Shown here in pieces: positions 52,811 through 64,000 of a stretch of 64,000 nt of DNA. Position 1 is the first letter of the stretch. Each line of letters starts with the position of its first letter. The notes beneath the pieces are model-generated. The model was not told the origin of the DNA. It made no database searches and saw only the letters and a program-made list of their open reading frames with translations. The translations under genes were made by a program, and so were the position numbers. Source of the DNA: Rariloculus sp965263005 (GTDB lineage Bacteria; Pseudomonadota; Gammaproteobacteria; Steroidobacterales; Rariloculaceae); contig NZ_OZ253579.1 of NCBI RefSeq assembly GCF_965263005.1, positions 4,092,001-4,156,000 on the forward strand, in the 5' to 3' direction.

Positions 52811-53661
52811 CCGCCTCACTTCGAGTGGGGCTACGCACGCTATTGCCGCAGCGCTGGCTGTGCGCGCTGATCTATCGTGTCGCACGGACCGAGAATCGCT
52901 GGATCAAGAACGCATTGATCCGCTGGTTCAGCAAGCGCTACGACGTCGACGCGAGCGAAGCGGCGCTCACGAGTACCGATGACTTCCCGACGTTCAACGC
53001 CTTCTTCACGCGAGCGCTCAAGGCCGGCGCGAGGCCGATCGACGGCAGCAAGCGCTCTATCGTGTCGCCGGCAGACGGCAGGCTCACCGAGTTCGGCACG
53101 ATCGACGACGGGTCGCTCGTGCAGGCCAAGGGCCTTGAGTACCCGATCGAAGACTTGCTTGGCGAGGAGCGCGCGGCGCTGAACCAGTTTGTCGGCGGAA
53201 GGTTTGCCGCCGTGTACCTCGCGCCGCGCGACTATCACCGCGTGCACTCTCCCGTGACGGGCCGCCTGATCTGCACACGCTACATCCCGGGCCGGCGCTT
53301 TGCCGTCAACGAGGCGACGGCCAGCGTGGTCGATCGCTTGTTCTGCCGCAACGAGCGCATCGTATGCTGGTTCGAGGGCGAATTCGGCCGCACCGCGGTC
53401 GTGCTCGTCGGCGCGCTCAATGTTTCGAGCATCAGCACGGCCGAACTCGGCGAGGTGCGAAGCGGCCGGGCCGGACTATGGCAAGAGCCGGAGCCCATTG
53501 CCTACGGCAAGGGCGACGAGATCGGGCGCTTCAATCTCGGCTCCACGGTGATTGTGCTGTTTCCACGCGGCACCGTGGTCTGGGGAGAAGCGCTCGTGCG
53601 TGGCCAGCCGCTCAGAATGGGCATGCCGATCGGAATGCTGACTCCGCCGGCCGGGGCTTGA
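52807..53661 (+). CDS. psd: Phosphatidylserine decarboxylase proenzyme
   Basis: 284 residues, makes phosphatidylethanolamine at the inner membrane. Self-cleavage motif LGST at 244-247 (GRFNLGSTVIVLF) gives the pyruvoyl group from Ser246. SPADGRLTEFG and the VYLAPRDYHRVHSP motif carry the Asp/His of the charge relay. The ATG overlaps the sco stop as ATGA, so the two are translationally coupled. Confidence 0.95.
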   Translation: MTASLRVGLRTLLPQRWLCALIYRVARTENRWIKNALIRWFSKRYDVDASEAALTSTDDFPTFNAFFTRALKAGARPIDGSKRSIVSPADGRLTEFGTIDDGSLVQAKGLEYPIEDLLGEERAALNQFVGGRFAAVYLAPRDYHRVHSPVTGRLICTRYIPGRRFAVNEATASVVDRLFCRNERIVCWFEGEFGRTAVVLVGALNVSSISTAELGEVRSGRAGLWQEPEPIAYGKGDEIGRFNLGSTVIVLFPRGTVVWGEALVRGQPLRMGMPIGMLTPPAGA

Positions 53662-53670
53662 GCGGCTCGC

Positions 53671-54615
53671 GTGCCGTACGCCTTGTCCGCATCGCCGGCT
53701 ACGCTCCGCCTCAGGGCGGCAATGCTCGCCCGGGTCCGTGAGTTCTTCGCCGAGCGAGGCGTGCTCGAAGTCGAGACGCCGGCGCTTTCGGCTGCCGGAA
53801 TCAGCGACCCGGCCATCGAGAGCATCACGGCACGCCTCGGCGGCCGCAAACACTACCTGCAAACCTCGCCCGAGTACGCCATGAAGCGATTGTTGGCTGC
53901 CGGACTCGGTGACAGCTACCAGATCTGCCGCGTTTTTCGAAACGGCGAGCTTGGCCGATGGCACCAGCCGGAATTCACGCTGCTCGAATGGTACCGCACA
54001 GGTTGGAACGAAACGGCCTTGCTGGACGAGGTCGAACTGCTCATCGAGCTTGCCGTGGGCGAAGCCGTCCTGACAGGGCCAGGCACACGCCTCAGCTACG
54101 CGCACGCGTTCGAGCGCTACCTGGGCACCGATCCGCACGGCGATCTGTCCGGGCTGCCCGGCAAACTCGCGGAGCTCGGCATCGACGTGCCCGCGGGGCT
54201 CGACCGCGACGCCCTGCTTGATCTGGCTCTCAGCGAGGTCGTCATCGCCGGGCTTGAGCCCGACGCGCTGACATTCATATACGATTATCCGGCGAGCCAG
54301 GCCGCGCTCGCCGAGATCAAGCCGCAGACTCCGCCCGTCGCCGCGCGTTACGAGGCGTTCGCCGGCGGGATCGAGCTCGCAAACGGTTTCCGCGAGCTGA
54401 CGGATGCGGCCGAGCAACGGCGCAGGTTCCAAACAGAGCTCGAAACGCGGCACGCGAGAGGTCAGCCGGCGCAGCCGCTCGACGAAGCGTTCCTCGCAGC
54501 TCTCGAGCACGGACTACCCCCCTGTGCAGGCGTGGCCGTCGGCGTCGACCGGCTCGTCGCGCTCGCGGCAGGCCTCGGCAACGTCGCCGCAGCGATGAGC
54601 TTCGCCCACGAATGA
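53671..54615 (+). CDS. epmA: EF-P-(R)-beta-lysine ligase
   Basis: 314 residues, LysRS paralogue (GenX/PoxA) lacking the anticodon-binding domain. Class II motifs: motif 1 FFAERGVLEVETPAL, motif 2 ICRVFRNGELGRWHQPEFTL, motif 3 GVAVGVDRLVALA. It attaches beta-lysine to Lys34 of EF-P. The start is GTG, 9 bases after psd. With efp and epmB in the next 2 kb, the modification pathway is complete except for the optional hydroxylase EpmC. Confidence 0.94.
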   Translation: MPYALSASPATLRLRAAMLARVREFFAERGVLEVETPALSAAGISDPAIESITARLGGRKHYLQTSPEYAMKRLLAAGLGDSYQICRVFRNGELGRWHQPEFTLLEWYRTGWNETALLDEVELLIELAVGEAVLTGPGTRLSYAHAFERYLGTDPHGDLSGLPGKLAELGIDVPAGLDRDALLDLALSEVVIAGLEPDALTFIYDYPASQAALAEIKPQTPPVAARYEAFAGGIELANGFRELTDAAEQRRRFQTELETRHARGQPAQPLDEAFLAALEHGLPPCAGVAVGVDRLVALAAGLGNVAAAMSFAHE

Positions 54616-54719
54616 CGTGCTCGTGCCAGCCGCGGCGGTGCACGACAGGACTCCGATGACGGCGCCGGCCACGCGCAAGACCTGTCGTACGGCGTCTGTC
54701 CGCCAGATGCGAAGTGTGT

Positions 54720-55289
54720 TTAATCCTTGACGCGGGAGACGTACTCACCCGTGCGGGTGTTGACCTTGACGATCTCGCCCTGCTCGACGAACAGCGGCAC
54801 ACGAACGACGGCGCCGGTCTCAAGCTGCGCGGGCTTGACGCCGCCCTGCGCCGTATCTCCGCGCACGCCGGGGTCGGTCTCGACAATCTCGAGCTCGACG
54901 AAGTTCGGCGGCGCAACGAGCAGCGGCGAGCCGTTCCACAGAGTGACGAGACAAACAGCCTGTTCCTTCAACCACTGCTCACCATCGGCGACGGCGCCCT
55001 TATCCGCCGCAAACTGCTCGAACGTGTCGGCGACCATGAAATGCCAGAGATCGCCGTCGGTGTACAGGTACTGCATGTCCTGCTCGACCACATCGGCTGC
55101 GTCGACGGATTCGCCCGACTTGAATGTCCGGTCGACCACGCGGCCGGTTTTGAGGTTGCGGATCTTGACGCGATTGAAGGCCTGGCCCTTGCCGGGCTTG
55201 ACGAACTCGTTCTCGACGATCGTGCACGGGTCGGAGTCGATGAGTATCTTCAAACCACCGCGGAATTCATTAGTGCTATAACTGGCCAT
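54720..55289 (-). CDS. efp: Translation elongation factor P
   Basis: 189 residues, three beta-barrel domains. The modified lysine is Lys34 in VKPGKGQAF, the beta-lysylation type. It binds between the P and E sites and relieves stalling at polyproline, so proline-rich proteins here (dedD, the 608-residue TonB-like protein) are likely clients. The ATG at 55289 is the correct start; the same frame stays open far upstream only as an antisense shadow of epmB. It is convergent with epmA and divergent from epmB. Confidence 0.96.
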   Translation of the reverse strand: MASYSTNEFRGGLKILIDSDPCTIVENEFVKPGKGQAFNRVKIRNLKTGRVVDRTFKSGESVDAADVVEQDMQYLYTDGDLWHFMVADTFEQFAADKGAVADGEQWLKEQAVCLVTLWNGSPLLVAPPNFVELEIVETDPGVRGDTAQGGVKPAQLETGAVVRVPLFVEQGEIVKVNTRTGEYVSRVKD

Positions 55290-55388
55290 GGGATGGTCGA
55301 AATCCGTAGCAGGGGGTATCAGCAGTATTGTGGTTGCTTCGCTCTTCGGCCGGCCGATCGGGACCGGTTGCGCTCGACGCCACGCCGG

Positions 55389-56429
55389 ATGATAACCGCA
55401 ACGATGAGCGAAGCGAACTTGTTGACCGACGAGTCCCTGACCGATAAACGCATCTGCGGCCTGTCCTGGCAACGCACGCTGCAGCAGGCCGTAAGGGACA
55501 TCGACGAGCTCGCCGGCCTGCTTGAGATTCCCGTCGCCAGGCTGCGCTCGGCCGCCTGCGACAGCAGCGGCTTTCCGCTGCTCGTACCGCGCGGCTACGT
55601 TGCGCGAATGAACAAGCGCGACCTGCACGATCCCTTGCTGTTGCAGGTCCTGCCTCGGACCGCTGAGAACGTCGATGCGACCGGGTTCAGCGACGATCCG
55701 CTGCGCGAGCAGGACATCGCCGATGACGGCGTCATTCGCAAATATCACGGCCGGGCGCTGTTGATCGCCAGCGGCGCATGTCCCGTTCATTGCCGCTATT
55801 GCTTCAGGCGCGCGTTCCCGTATGCACGGCAGCTCGCGTCCAGACACGACTGGGAGCGAGCAATCGGCAAGCTCAGGCGCGCCGGCGATATCAGCGAGGT
55901 GATACTGAGCGGCGGCGATCCGCTCAATGTCTCGAACAGGAGACTCGAAGCCCTGTTCGACGCGCTCGAAACCATCGAATCGGTTCGGTGCATCCGCATC
56001 CATACACGCTTCCCGATCATGATCCCGGAGCGGGTCGATAACGGGCTGCTTGCGCTGCTTGAACGAAGCTCGGCGAAGATCGTCATCGTCGTGCACTGCA
56101 ACCATGCGAACGAGCTCGACAGCGGCGTCGAGGCTGCGCTTCGAACGTTGTCGGGGCCCGCGGATCTCCTGCTCAACCAGTCGGTGCTGCTCAGCGGGAT
56201 CAACGACGACGTTGAGACGCTCGCCGAACTCAGCCGGCGACTCTTGCATTGCGGCGTGCTGCCGTACTATCTGCACACTCTCGATCCGGTCACAGGCACG
56301 GCACACTTTCAGGTCGACGACGCACGTGCACGGGCATTGCTTTGCGGATTGAGATCGGAGCTTCCCGGCTACCTCGTTCCGAAGCTCGTCCGGGAAGTAC
56401 CGGGAGAATTGAGCAAAACCCCGCTCTGA
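55389..56429 (+). CDS. epmB: EF-P (R)-beta-lysine synthase (lysine 2,3-aminomutase family)
   Basis: 346 residues, radical-SAM/PLP enzyme converting (S)-lysine to (R)-beta-lysine for EpmA. The iron-sulfur cluster motif C-x3-C-x2-C is Cys131, Cys135, Cys138 in ACPVHCRYCFRRAFPY; SGGDPL follows. LNQSVLLSGINDD is typical of the class. Two in-frame ATGs (55389, 55404) are both without strong ribosome sites; I use the first. Divergent from efp, sharing a region of about 100 bases. Confidence 0.93.
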   Translation: MITATMSEANLLTDESLTDKRICGLSWQRTLQQAVRDIDELAGLLEIPVARLRSAACDSSGFPLLVPRGYVARMNKRDLHDPLLLQVLPRTAENVDATGFSDDPLREQDIADDGVIRKYHGRALLIASGACPVHCRYCFRRAFPYARQLASRHDWERAIGKLRRAGDISEVILSGGDPLNVSNRRLEALFDALETIESVRCIRIHTRFPIMIPERVDNGLLALLERSSAKIVIVVHCNHANELDSGVEAALRTLSGPADLLLNQSVLLSGINDDVETLAELSRRLLHCGVLPYYLHTLDPVTGTAHFQVDDARARALLCGLRSELPGYLVPKLVREVPGELSKTPL

Positions 56430-56533
56430 CTGGCTCGCCCGGCAGCCAGGCCTTGCACCGGATATCGCTGCCGCGTCCGTCCAGCCGTATCTCGCAGCGC
56501 CCGACTCCGGCCACGGCCATTTCGCGACAGCGG

Positions 56534-58765
56534 TTATTCGGCGGCCAGGCGCCCGACCTTCCGCCAGCCGCGCGGCAACGCCATGCCGCGTCGGCCGCGC
56601 TGCCCGTGATAGCGCTCGAGATCCTTGTGCTTCAGCGTCATCCACCGCTGTCCGGACATGATCCTAAGGCGCTGACGCTCACCGAAAGCACACACGGCGG
56701 CGAGATTTGCGTCGGCATTGGACGGTAGGCCCAGAATCCTGTTGCCCTTGCCCTTGCTGAGCTCGGGCAACTCCTCGATAGCGAATGCCAACAACCGTCC
56801 ATCGCTCGATACGGCCCCGATCCACCGAGCCCCATCGCCTACCGGTGCGGCCGAAACGACCGTATGCCCCTGCGGAACGCGGAGCACGGCCTTGCCGGCC
56901 TTGTTGCGCGAATACAGGTCCTCGAGCTTGACGACAAATCCGTAACCTGCCGATGACGCGACGATCCATCTGTCTTGCGGCGCGCCGATCAGGACGGTGC
57001 AAAAGCTCGCGCCGTCGGGCGGATTGACATGGCCGGACAGCGGCTCGCCCTGACCGCGCGCGGAAGGCAGCGTGTGTGCCGCGAGGCTGTAGGCGCGCCC
57101 CGTGCTGTCGACGAATACCGCAAGCTGATTGCTGCGGCCGGTCGAGGCAGCCAGAAAACGGTCTCCCGAGCGGTACGCGAGGGCTTCGGCGTCGATGTCG
57201 TGCCCCTTGGCTGCGCGCGCCCAGCCGCGTTCTGAAAGAATGACCGTGACGGGATCGCTCGTGACCAGCTCAGATTCCGCCATCGCTTGCGCCGGCTGAC
57301 GATCGACTATCGCCGTGCGCCGTTCGTCGCCGTGGGTCTCGGCAAGCTCCGTGAGCTCGCGCTTGATCAACTCGTTGAGCTTCGCTTTCGATTGCAGCGT
57401 CGCCTCGAGGTCCGCCTGCTCGGCCAGGAGGTCGGTCCGCTCCCCGCTTAGCTTCATCTCTTCGAGCTTCGCGAGGTGGCGCAGCTTGAGATCGAGGATC
57501 GATTCCGCCTGCGCATCGGTGAGCTTGTACCGGTCCATCAACACGGGCTTGGGTTTGTCTTCCTCGCGAATGATCCTGATCACCTCGTCGATGTTCAGGT
57601 ACGCGATCAACAGGCCGTCGAGGACGTGCAAACGCGTCGTCACCCGGTCGAGGCGATGCTCGAGCCGGCGCCGTACGGTCGCGACCCGAAACGCCAGCCA
57701 CTCCTCGAGCAGGGCCTTGAGCCCGTAGACGCGCGGGCGCCCATCGACGCCGATGACGTTGCAGTTGACGCGGACCGTGCGCTCGAGATCGGTCGTGGCG
57801 AACAGGTGGCTCATGAGCGTATCGATATCGACGCGGCTCGAGCGCGGAGTCAGTACGAGGCGCGTCGGACACTCATGGTCGGATTCGTCGCGCAGATCTT
57901 CCATCATCGGCAGCTTCTTGGCGCGCATTTGAGCAGCGATCTGCTCGAGCACCTTCGCGCCGGAGGTCTGGTGGGGGAGCTGCGTGATCACAACCTCACC
58001 GTTTTCGATCTCGTAGGTGCCGCGCAGGCGCAGCGTTCCCGATCCCGTCCTGTAGATCTGCTCGATGTCGCCGCGGCTCGATACGAGTTCGCCCCCGGTC
58101 GGGAAGTCAGGGCCGTCGATGTGTCTCATTAGCTGCGGCAGCGTTGTCTTCGGCCGATCCAACAAACGGATCAGCGCTGTCGCGACCTCGCGAATATTGT
58201 GCGGCGGCACGTCGGTCGACATGCCGACCGCTATTCCGCTCGTGCCGTTCAACAGCAGGTTCGGCAACGCGGCAGGCAGCAGCGAAGGCTCCTTCAGCGT
58301 GCCGTCGAAGTTCGCGACCCAATCGACGGTGCCTTGACCGAGTTCAGCGAGCAGAATGCGCGCGTACGCCGTGAGCCGCGCCTCCGTATATCGCATCGCG
58401 GCGAACGACTTCGGGTCGTCCTGCGAACCCCAATTCCCATGGCCGTCGACGATCGGATAGCGGTAGCTGAACGGTTGCGCCATGTGCACCATCGCTTCAT
58501 AACACGCCGAATCGCCATGGGGATGAAACTTGCCGAGCACATCGCCGACCGTACGCGCCGCTTTCTTGGGCTTCGAGCCCGCCGATAGCCCCAGATCGCT
58601 CATCGCGTACACGATGCGCCGCTGTACGGGCTTCAGGCCGTCCCCGATGTGCGGCAGCGCGCGGTCGAGAATGACGTACATCGAGTAGTCGAGGTACGCC
58701 TTCTCGGTGAATCTCGCCATCGGCACGCGCTCGATGCCGTCGAAGTTGAGTTCCTGCACTTTCAT
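56534..58765 (-). CDS. parC: DNA topoisomerase IV subunit A
   Basis: 743 residues. Catalytic Tyr126 in FAAMRYTEARLT; the quinolone-region block is GKFHPHGDSACYEAMV, with Ser86 and Glu90 at the positions that mutate in resistant strains, so wild-type there. The C-terminal half has the beta-pinwheel repeats expected of ParC. It decatenates daughter chromosomes with ParE, encoded 84 bases upstream on the same strand. Confidence 0.95.
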   Translation of the reverse strand: MKVQELNFDGIERVPMARFTEKAYLDYSMYVILDRALPHIGDGLKPVQRRIVYAMSDLGLSAGSKPKKAARTVGDVLGKFHPHGDSACYEAMVHMAQPFSYRYPIVDGHGNWGSQDDPKSFAAMRYTEARLTAYARILLAELGQGTVDWVANFDGTLKEPSLLPAALPNLLLNGTSGIAVGMSTDVPPHNIREVATALIRLLDRPKTTLPQLMRHIDGPDFPTGGELVSSRGDIEQIYRTGSGTLRLRGTYEIENGEVVITQLPHQTSGAKVLEQIAAQMRAKKLPMMEDLRDESDHECPTRLVLTPRSSRVDIDTLMSHLFATTDLERTVRVNCNVIGVDGRPRVYGLKALLEEWLAFRVATVRRRLEHRLDRVTTRLHVLDGLLIAYLNIDEVIRIIREEDKPKPVLMDRYKLTDAQAESILDLKLRHLAKLEEMKLSGERTDLLAEQADLEATLQSKAKLNELIKRELTELAETHGDERRTAIVDRQPAQAMAESELVTSDPVTVILSERGWARAAKGHDIDAEALAYRSGDRFLAASTGRSNQLAVFVDSTGRAYSLAAHTLPSARGQGEPLSGHVNPPDGASFCTVLIGAPQDRWIVASSAGYGFVVKLEDLYSRNKAGKAVLRVPQGHTVVSAAPVGDGARWIGAVSSDGRLLAFAIEELPELSKGKGNRILGLPSNADANLAAVCAFGERQRLRIMSGQRWMTLKHKDLERYHGQRGRRGMALPRGWRKVGRLAAE

Positions 58766-58849
58766 GATCCCTGCCTCAGACGTTGTAGCCGGGCGCGGCC
58801 GGACCGGGCTCCGAGAACACTGCTCTCGCGCCGTGCCGCATTCGCGGGT

Positions 58850-60736
58850 CTAAAGCTCAGCGAGATTGCCCTTTTCCTGCAGCCAGGCACGCCGGTCCTG
58901 CGCGCGCTTCTTGGCGAGCAACATATCCATGAGCTTGTCCGTGTCGTCGTCGTTGCCGACCGTAAGCTGAACGAGCCGCCGCGTGTCCGTGGCCATCGTC
59001 GTCTCGCGAAGCTGGGTCGGATCCATCTCTCCGAGCCCCTTGAAGCGCGTGACCGTCGCGGCGGCGCGCTTCTTTTCCGGTTCGATTCGAGCGACTATCG
59101 TGTCGCGTTCGGCATCATCGAGCGCATAGTGGACGTCCTTGCCGGCATCGATGCGGTAGAGCGGCGGCATTGCCACGAATACGTGTCCCGCCTCGACGAG
59201 CGAGCGAAAATGGCGCAGGAACAACGCGCAGAGCAGCGTTGCGATATGCAGGCCGTCGGAATCCGCGTCAGCGAGTATGCAAACCTTGTGATAACGCAGG
59301 CTGTCGAGCTTGCCGGCGCCTGGATCGACGCCGAGCGCAACACTGATGTTGTGCACTTCCTGAGAGGCGAGCAGCTCGGCCGTATCGACCTCCCATGTGT
59401 TGAGGATCTTGCCCCGCAGGGGCATCACGGCCTGGCGCTCTCGATCTCGGGCCTGCTTCGCCGAGCCGCCTGCGGAATCGCCTTCCACGAGAAACAGCTC
59501 CGCCAAGCTCGGCTCCTGGACGGTGCAGTCGGCGAGCTTACCCGGCAGCGCGGGTCCCGACACGACGCGCTTGCGAACGACTTTCTTTGCGGACTTGACG
59601 CGCTGCTGAGCCTTCGCGATCGCACGCGAAGCGATCTCGTCGCCGGTCTCGGGGTGTTGGTTCAACCATAACGCGAAATTGTCCTTGATGACGCCGGCAA
59701 CAAAACTCGCACACTCGCGCGAGCCGAGCCGCTCTTTGGTCTGGCCTGTGAACTGCGGGTCTTCCATCTTCACCGACATGACAAAACTCACGCCGTCCCA
59801 GACATCTTCGGGCGACAGCTTCACACCGCGCGGCAGCAGGCCGCGAAATTCGCAAAACTCGCGAAGCGTTTCGGTGAGCCCCGATCGCAATCCGTTGACA
59901 TGGGTGCCGCCTTGCGGCGTCGGAATCAGATTTACGTAGCTCTCCGTCACGCCTGGCTCGTCGTCGAGCCGCCAGACCAAGGCCCAATCGAGCGCTTCGC
60001 GCTTGCCTTCGAGCCGCCCGGCGAACGCATCCTCCGGCAGCCACTCGCCCGCCGCGAGGCTCTCCTTGAGGTACTGCTCCAAGCCCTTGTTGTAGAGCCA
60101 GGTCTCCGTGGATTCGGGTTTTTCGGTCTCGAGCGAGACTTCCAGGCCCGGGCAGAGCACCGCCTTGGCCCTCAGCATGTGCCTGAGCCGCGAGAGTGAG
60201 AATGCTGCGTTGTCAAAGTACTTCGGATCAGGCCAGAAACGGATCGTCGTGCCCGTGTTGGCCTTGCCCACCTTGCCAACGGTCTCGAGCCTGCCACGGC
60301 GCCTGCCGTTTACGAAACTCATGTTGTATTCCGCGCCGTCGCGCCTGATCCACACTTCGAGGTTCTTCGACAGCGCGTTGACGACCGACACGCCGACGCC
60401 GTGCAAGCCGCCCGAGAATCGATAATTCTTGTTCGAGAACTTGCCTCCGGCGTGCAGCTTCGTAAGTATGAGCTCGACGCCGGGGATCTGTTCTTTGGGA
60501 TGGATGTCGACCGGCATGCCGCGCCCGTCGTCCTCGGCCTCGAGCGAGCCGTCGCTGTACAACGTGACCTGGATCTTCTTCGCGTGCCCTTCAATCGCCT
60601 CGTCAACACTGTTGTCGATGACTTCGTGCGCAAGATGATTCGGCCGCGTGGTATCCGTATACATGCCCGGCCGGCGGCGCACGGGCTCAAGGCCGCTAAG
60701 CACTTCAATGTCGGCAGCGCGATAATTCTTGCTCAT
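58850..60736 (-). CDS. parE: DNA topoisomerase IV subunit B
   Basis: 628 residues, the ATPase partner of ParC. The GHKL ATP site is seen in EVIDNSVDEAIEGHAKKI, DGRGMPVDIHP and GGLHGVGVSVVNALS; the TOPRIM domain has FLVEGDSAGGSAKQARDRER and ILADADSDGLHIA. Length matches ParE rather than GyrB. The parE-parC order on one strand suggests co-transcription. Confidence 0.95.
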   Translation of the reverse strand: MSKNYRAADIEVLSGLEPVRRRPGMYTDTTRPNHLAHEVIDNSVDEAIEGHAKKIQVTLYSDGSLEAEDDGRGMPVDIHPKEQIPGVELILTKLHAGGKFSNKNYRFSGGLHGVGVSVVNALSKNLEVWIRRDGAEYNMSFVNGRRRGRLETVGKVGKANTGTTIRFWPDPKYFDNAAFSLSRLRHMLRAKAVLCPGLEVSLETEKPESTETWLYNKGLEQYLKESLAAGEWLPEDAFAGRLEGKREALDWALVWRLDDEPGVTESYVNLIPTPQGGTHVNGLRSGLTETLREFCEFRGLLPRGVKLSPEDVWDGVSFVMSVKMEDPQFTGQTKERLGSRECASFVAGVIKDNFALWLNQHPETGDEIASRAIAKAQQRVKSAKKVVRKRVVSGPALPGKLADCTVQEPSLAELFLVEGDSAGGSAKQARDRERQAVMPLRGKILNTWEVDTAELLASQEVHNISVALGVDPGAGKLDSLRYHKVCILADADSDGLHIATLLCALFLRHFRSLVEAGHVFVAMPPLYRIDAGKDVHYALDDAERDTIVARIEPEKKRAAATVTRFKGLGEMDPTQLRETTMATDTRRLVQLTVGNDDDTDKLMDMLLAKKRAQDRRAWLQEKGNLAEL

Positions 60737-60908
60737 GGATGAAGCCCCGCGTTCGGGCGGCCGCAGTGCCCGATCCGGCAGGGGTATCGGCGATTGTAAC
60801 TTGTTTGGCGCGGAGTTGAGTGGTCCGAAACTCGATCAAACGGATCAATCGAAAGCGGCTACGAGCGCCTCTTCAATCGCGAGGGATCGTGGGAACAATT
60901 CCAGGCTA

Positions 60909-60937
60909 TTGACCAACTCATGTCGACATCATATAAA
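60909..60937 (+). promoter_or_regulatory. Sigma-70 promoter of katG
   Basis: TTGACC (60909-60914) and TATAAA (60932-60937) are exactly 17 bases apart. The start would be near 60944, giving a leader of about 140 bases before katG. A partial OxyR-like half (CCAGGCTAT) overlaps the -35 side but is too weak to call. The remainder of the 349-base parE-katG gap shows no gene. Confidence 0.7.
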
Positions 60938-61085
60938 CGTCCCCCCACAGCTTCCGGAGGGTGTCTTCGCGAGAGTGACGTCCGTGCGGGTTGGCGTGAA
61001 CGCATCAAGAGCAGGGATGTATGCCTGCGCTCAAGGGACCCAGGCTAAACAGAGTGGGAAAATACAGATCACGATCGGAGCGAAT

Positions 61086-63275
<2,190 letters not shown>

Positions 63276-63444
63276 TCCGAGCGAAACGGTTTTGGAGCGC
63301 TTCGAGATCGCGGCCGCGGCTGGGCATCGGGCGAACCGGGCGGTGATCGAATGCGATCGCTGCATCTACCGAAGTTCGCCGCGCAAGTGTCGGGAAATAC
63401 CGGTCATTCAGATGTAGTTGACGACGACGTGTTTCGCGCATGAA

Positions 63445-63690
63445 ATGACCGAGAAAACCGGAAAGCTCTCGCAACTTGAGCAATCGCTCGAACAACTCGA
63501 GGCCGTGGTCGCGAACCTCGAGAGCGGCGAACTTTCGCTCGAGCAGGCGCTCAAGGAGTTCGAGCGCGGCGTCAAGCTGACACGGCAATGCCAGACGACG
63601 CTCAAGGAAGCCGAACAGAAGGTCGAGCTCCTGCTCAAGTCGGGTGCGGACGCGGAACCTGAACCTTTCGAGTCGGCGGGCGAGGACTGA
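63445..63690 (+). CDS. xseB: Exodeoxyribonuclease VII small subunit
   Basis: 81 residues, almost all helical. LSQLEQSLEQLEAVVANLES and LSLEQALKEFERGVKLTRQC are the conserved antiparallel-helix segments of XseB, which binds XseA. The ATG at 63445 is preferred to an in-frame TTG at 63418. Usually followed by ispA; here the next gene is convergent pgpA, so the link to isoprenoid genes is broken. Confidence 0.9.
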   Translation: MTEKTGKLSQLEQSLEQLEAVVANLESGELSLEQALKEFERGVKLTRQCQTTLKEAEQKVELLLKSGADAEPEPFESAGED

Positions 63691-63696
63691 CCCCGG

Positions 63697-64000
63697 CTAC
63701 ACGACCGCGTCGACGGCGACAAGGCAGACCGCCGCGAAGAGCGCCGCGAGCACGTCATCGAGCACGATGCCCAACCCCCCCGACACGGCACGGTCCACGA
63801 CACGGATCGGCCAGGGCTTGGCGATGTCGAATACCCGAAACAACACGAGGGCCGCCAGCAGCCACGGGACACTTGGCTCGATCAGCAGGGACAGCAGGAG
63901 CATCGCCGCGATCTCGTCGAGCACGATCGCCGGATGATCGTGTACGGCGAGACGGCGCGTGCTCTCCCCGCACACCCATACGGCCAACACGACCACGGCC
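63697..64000 (-). CDS. pgpA: Phosphatidylglycerophosphatase A, C-terminal part (cut by window edge)
   Basis: About 100 residues visible; the family has about 160, so the N-terminus lies beyond the window. VLDEIAAMLLLSLLI and the FRVFDIAKPWPIRVVDRAVS, GLGIVLDDVLAALFA blocks are the conserved acidic and lipid-phosphate regions of PgpA. It dephosphorylates phosphatidylglycerophosphate to phosphatidylglycerol in the inner membrane. Its stop is 6 bases from the convergent xseB stop. Confidence 0.88.
   Translation of the reverse strand, partial: AVVVLAVWVCGESTRRLAVHDHPAIVLDEIAAMLLLSLLIEPSVPWLLAALVLFRVFDIAKPWPIRVVDRAVSGGLGIVLDDVLAALFAAVCLVAVDAVV

Noticed and set aside
54720..56645. 641-codon minus-strand frame ending in EF-P
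   Set aside because: Only the last 189 codons are EF-P; the rest is the antisense of epmB, and the true efp ATG is at 55289.
60870..60915. OxyR box upstream of katG
   Set aside because: Only one weak half-site resembling CTAT is visible; the four-part OxyR pattern is not met.

Overview
This window is high-GC chromosomal DNA from a gammaproteobacterium. The evidence is gene order: tRNAs-tig-clpP-clpX-lon-hupB-tRNA-ppiD; prmB-aroC-asd-fimV-truA-accD-folC-dedD-cvpA-purF; parE-parC; and a complete EF-P beta-lysylation set (epmA, efp, epmB). The accessory genes (many exported proteins of one unnamed family, DUF6152 proteins, LigM-type O-demethylases, SoxC/SoxD) suggest a heterotrophic marine or soil lineage near Steroidobacterales/Woeseiales. 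That placement is inference; no rRNA gene is present to fix it.

Layout. 1-5.2 kb: a peroxiredoxin, an elongator-type CAT tRNA and two operons pairing a small DUF6152 protein with a larger exported protein. 5.4-9.3 kb: a lipid A acyltransferase and, divergent from it, two tandem LigM-like folate-dependent O-demethylases. 9.5-17.4 kb: a lipoprotein M1 peptidase, an exported-domain/metallo-beta-lactamase fusion, another exported paralogue, a small membrane protein and a 608-residue protein with a TonB-like N-terminus. 17.5-19.8 kb: cupin-soxC-soxD. 20-31 kb: pgi, a sugar-nucleotide epimerase, a UspE-like protein, an ion transporter, methyltransferase-rnhA-dnaQ, fabI and ppiD, interspersed with two families of intergenic inverted repeats. 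31-39 kb: the proteostasis block (hupB, lon, clpX, clpP, tig) framed by tRNA genes; the tRNA-Arg(TCT) gene is split by a group I intron carrying a PD-(D/E)XK homing endonuclease gene. 39-55 kb: folD, a cyclophilin, lpxH and the long minus-strand purF-to-prmB run, followed on the plus strand by sco, psd and epmA. 55-64 kb: efp/epmB, parC/parE, katG with a clear promoter, xseB and the C-terminal part of pgpA.

Most striking for follow-up: (1) an intergenic hairpin repeat (family A, five copies) whose first bases supply or abut the TAG stop codon of a neighbouring gene in four copies; (2) a second repeat (family B, two copies) with terminal inverted repeats whose end lies 3-5 bases from the start codon of a minus-strand gene and offers its only Shine-Dalgarno-like sequence; (3) the self-splicing tRNA-Arg gene; (4) a local expansion of one exported protein family, including a fusion to a metallo-beta-lactamase fold with a broken metal motif.
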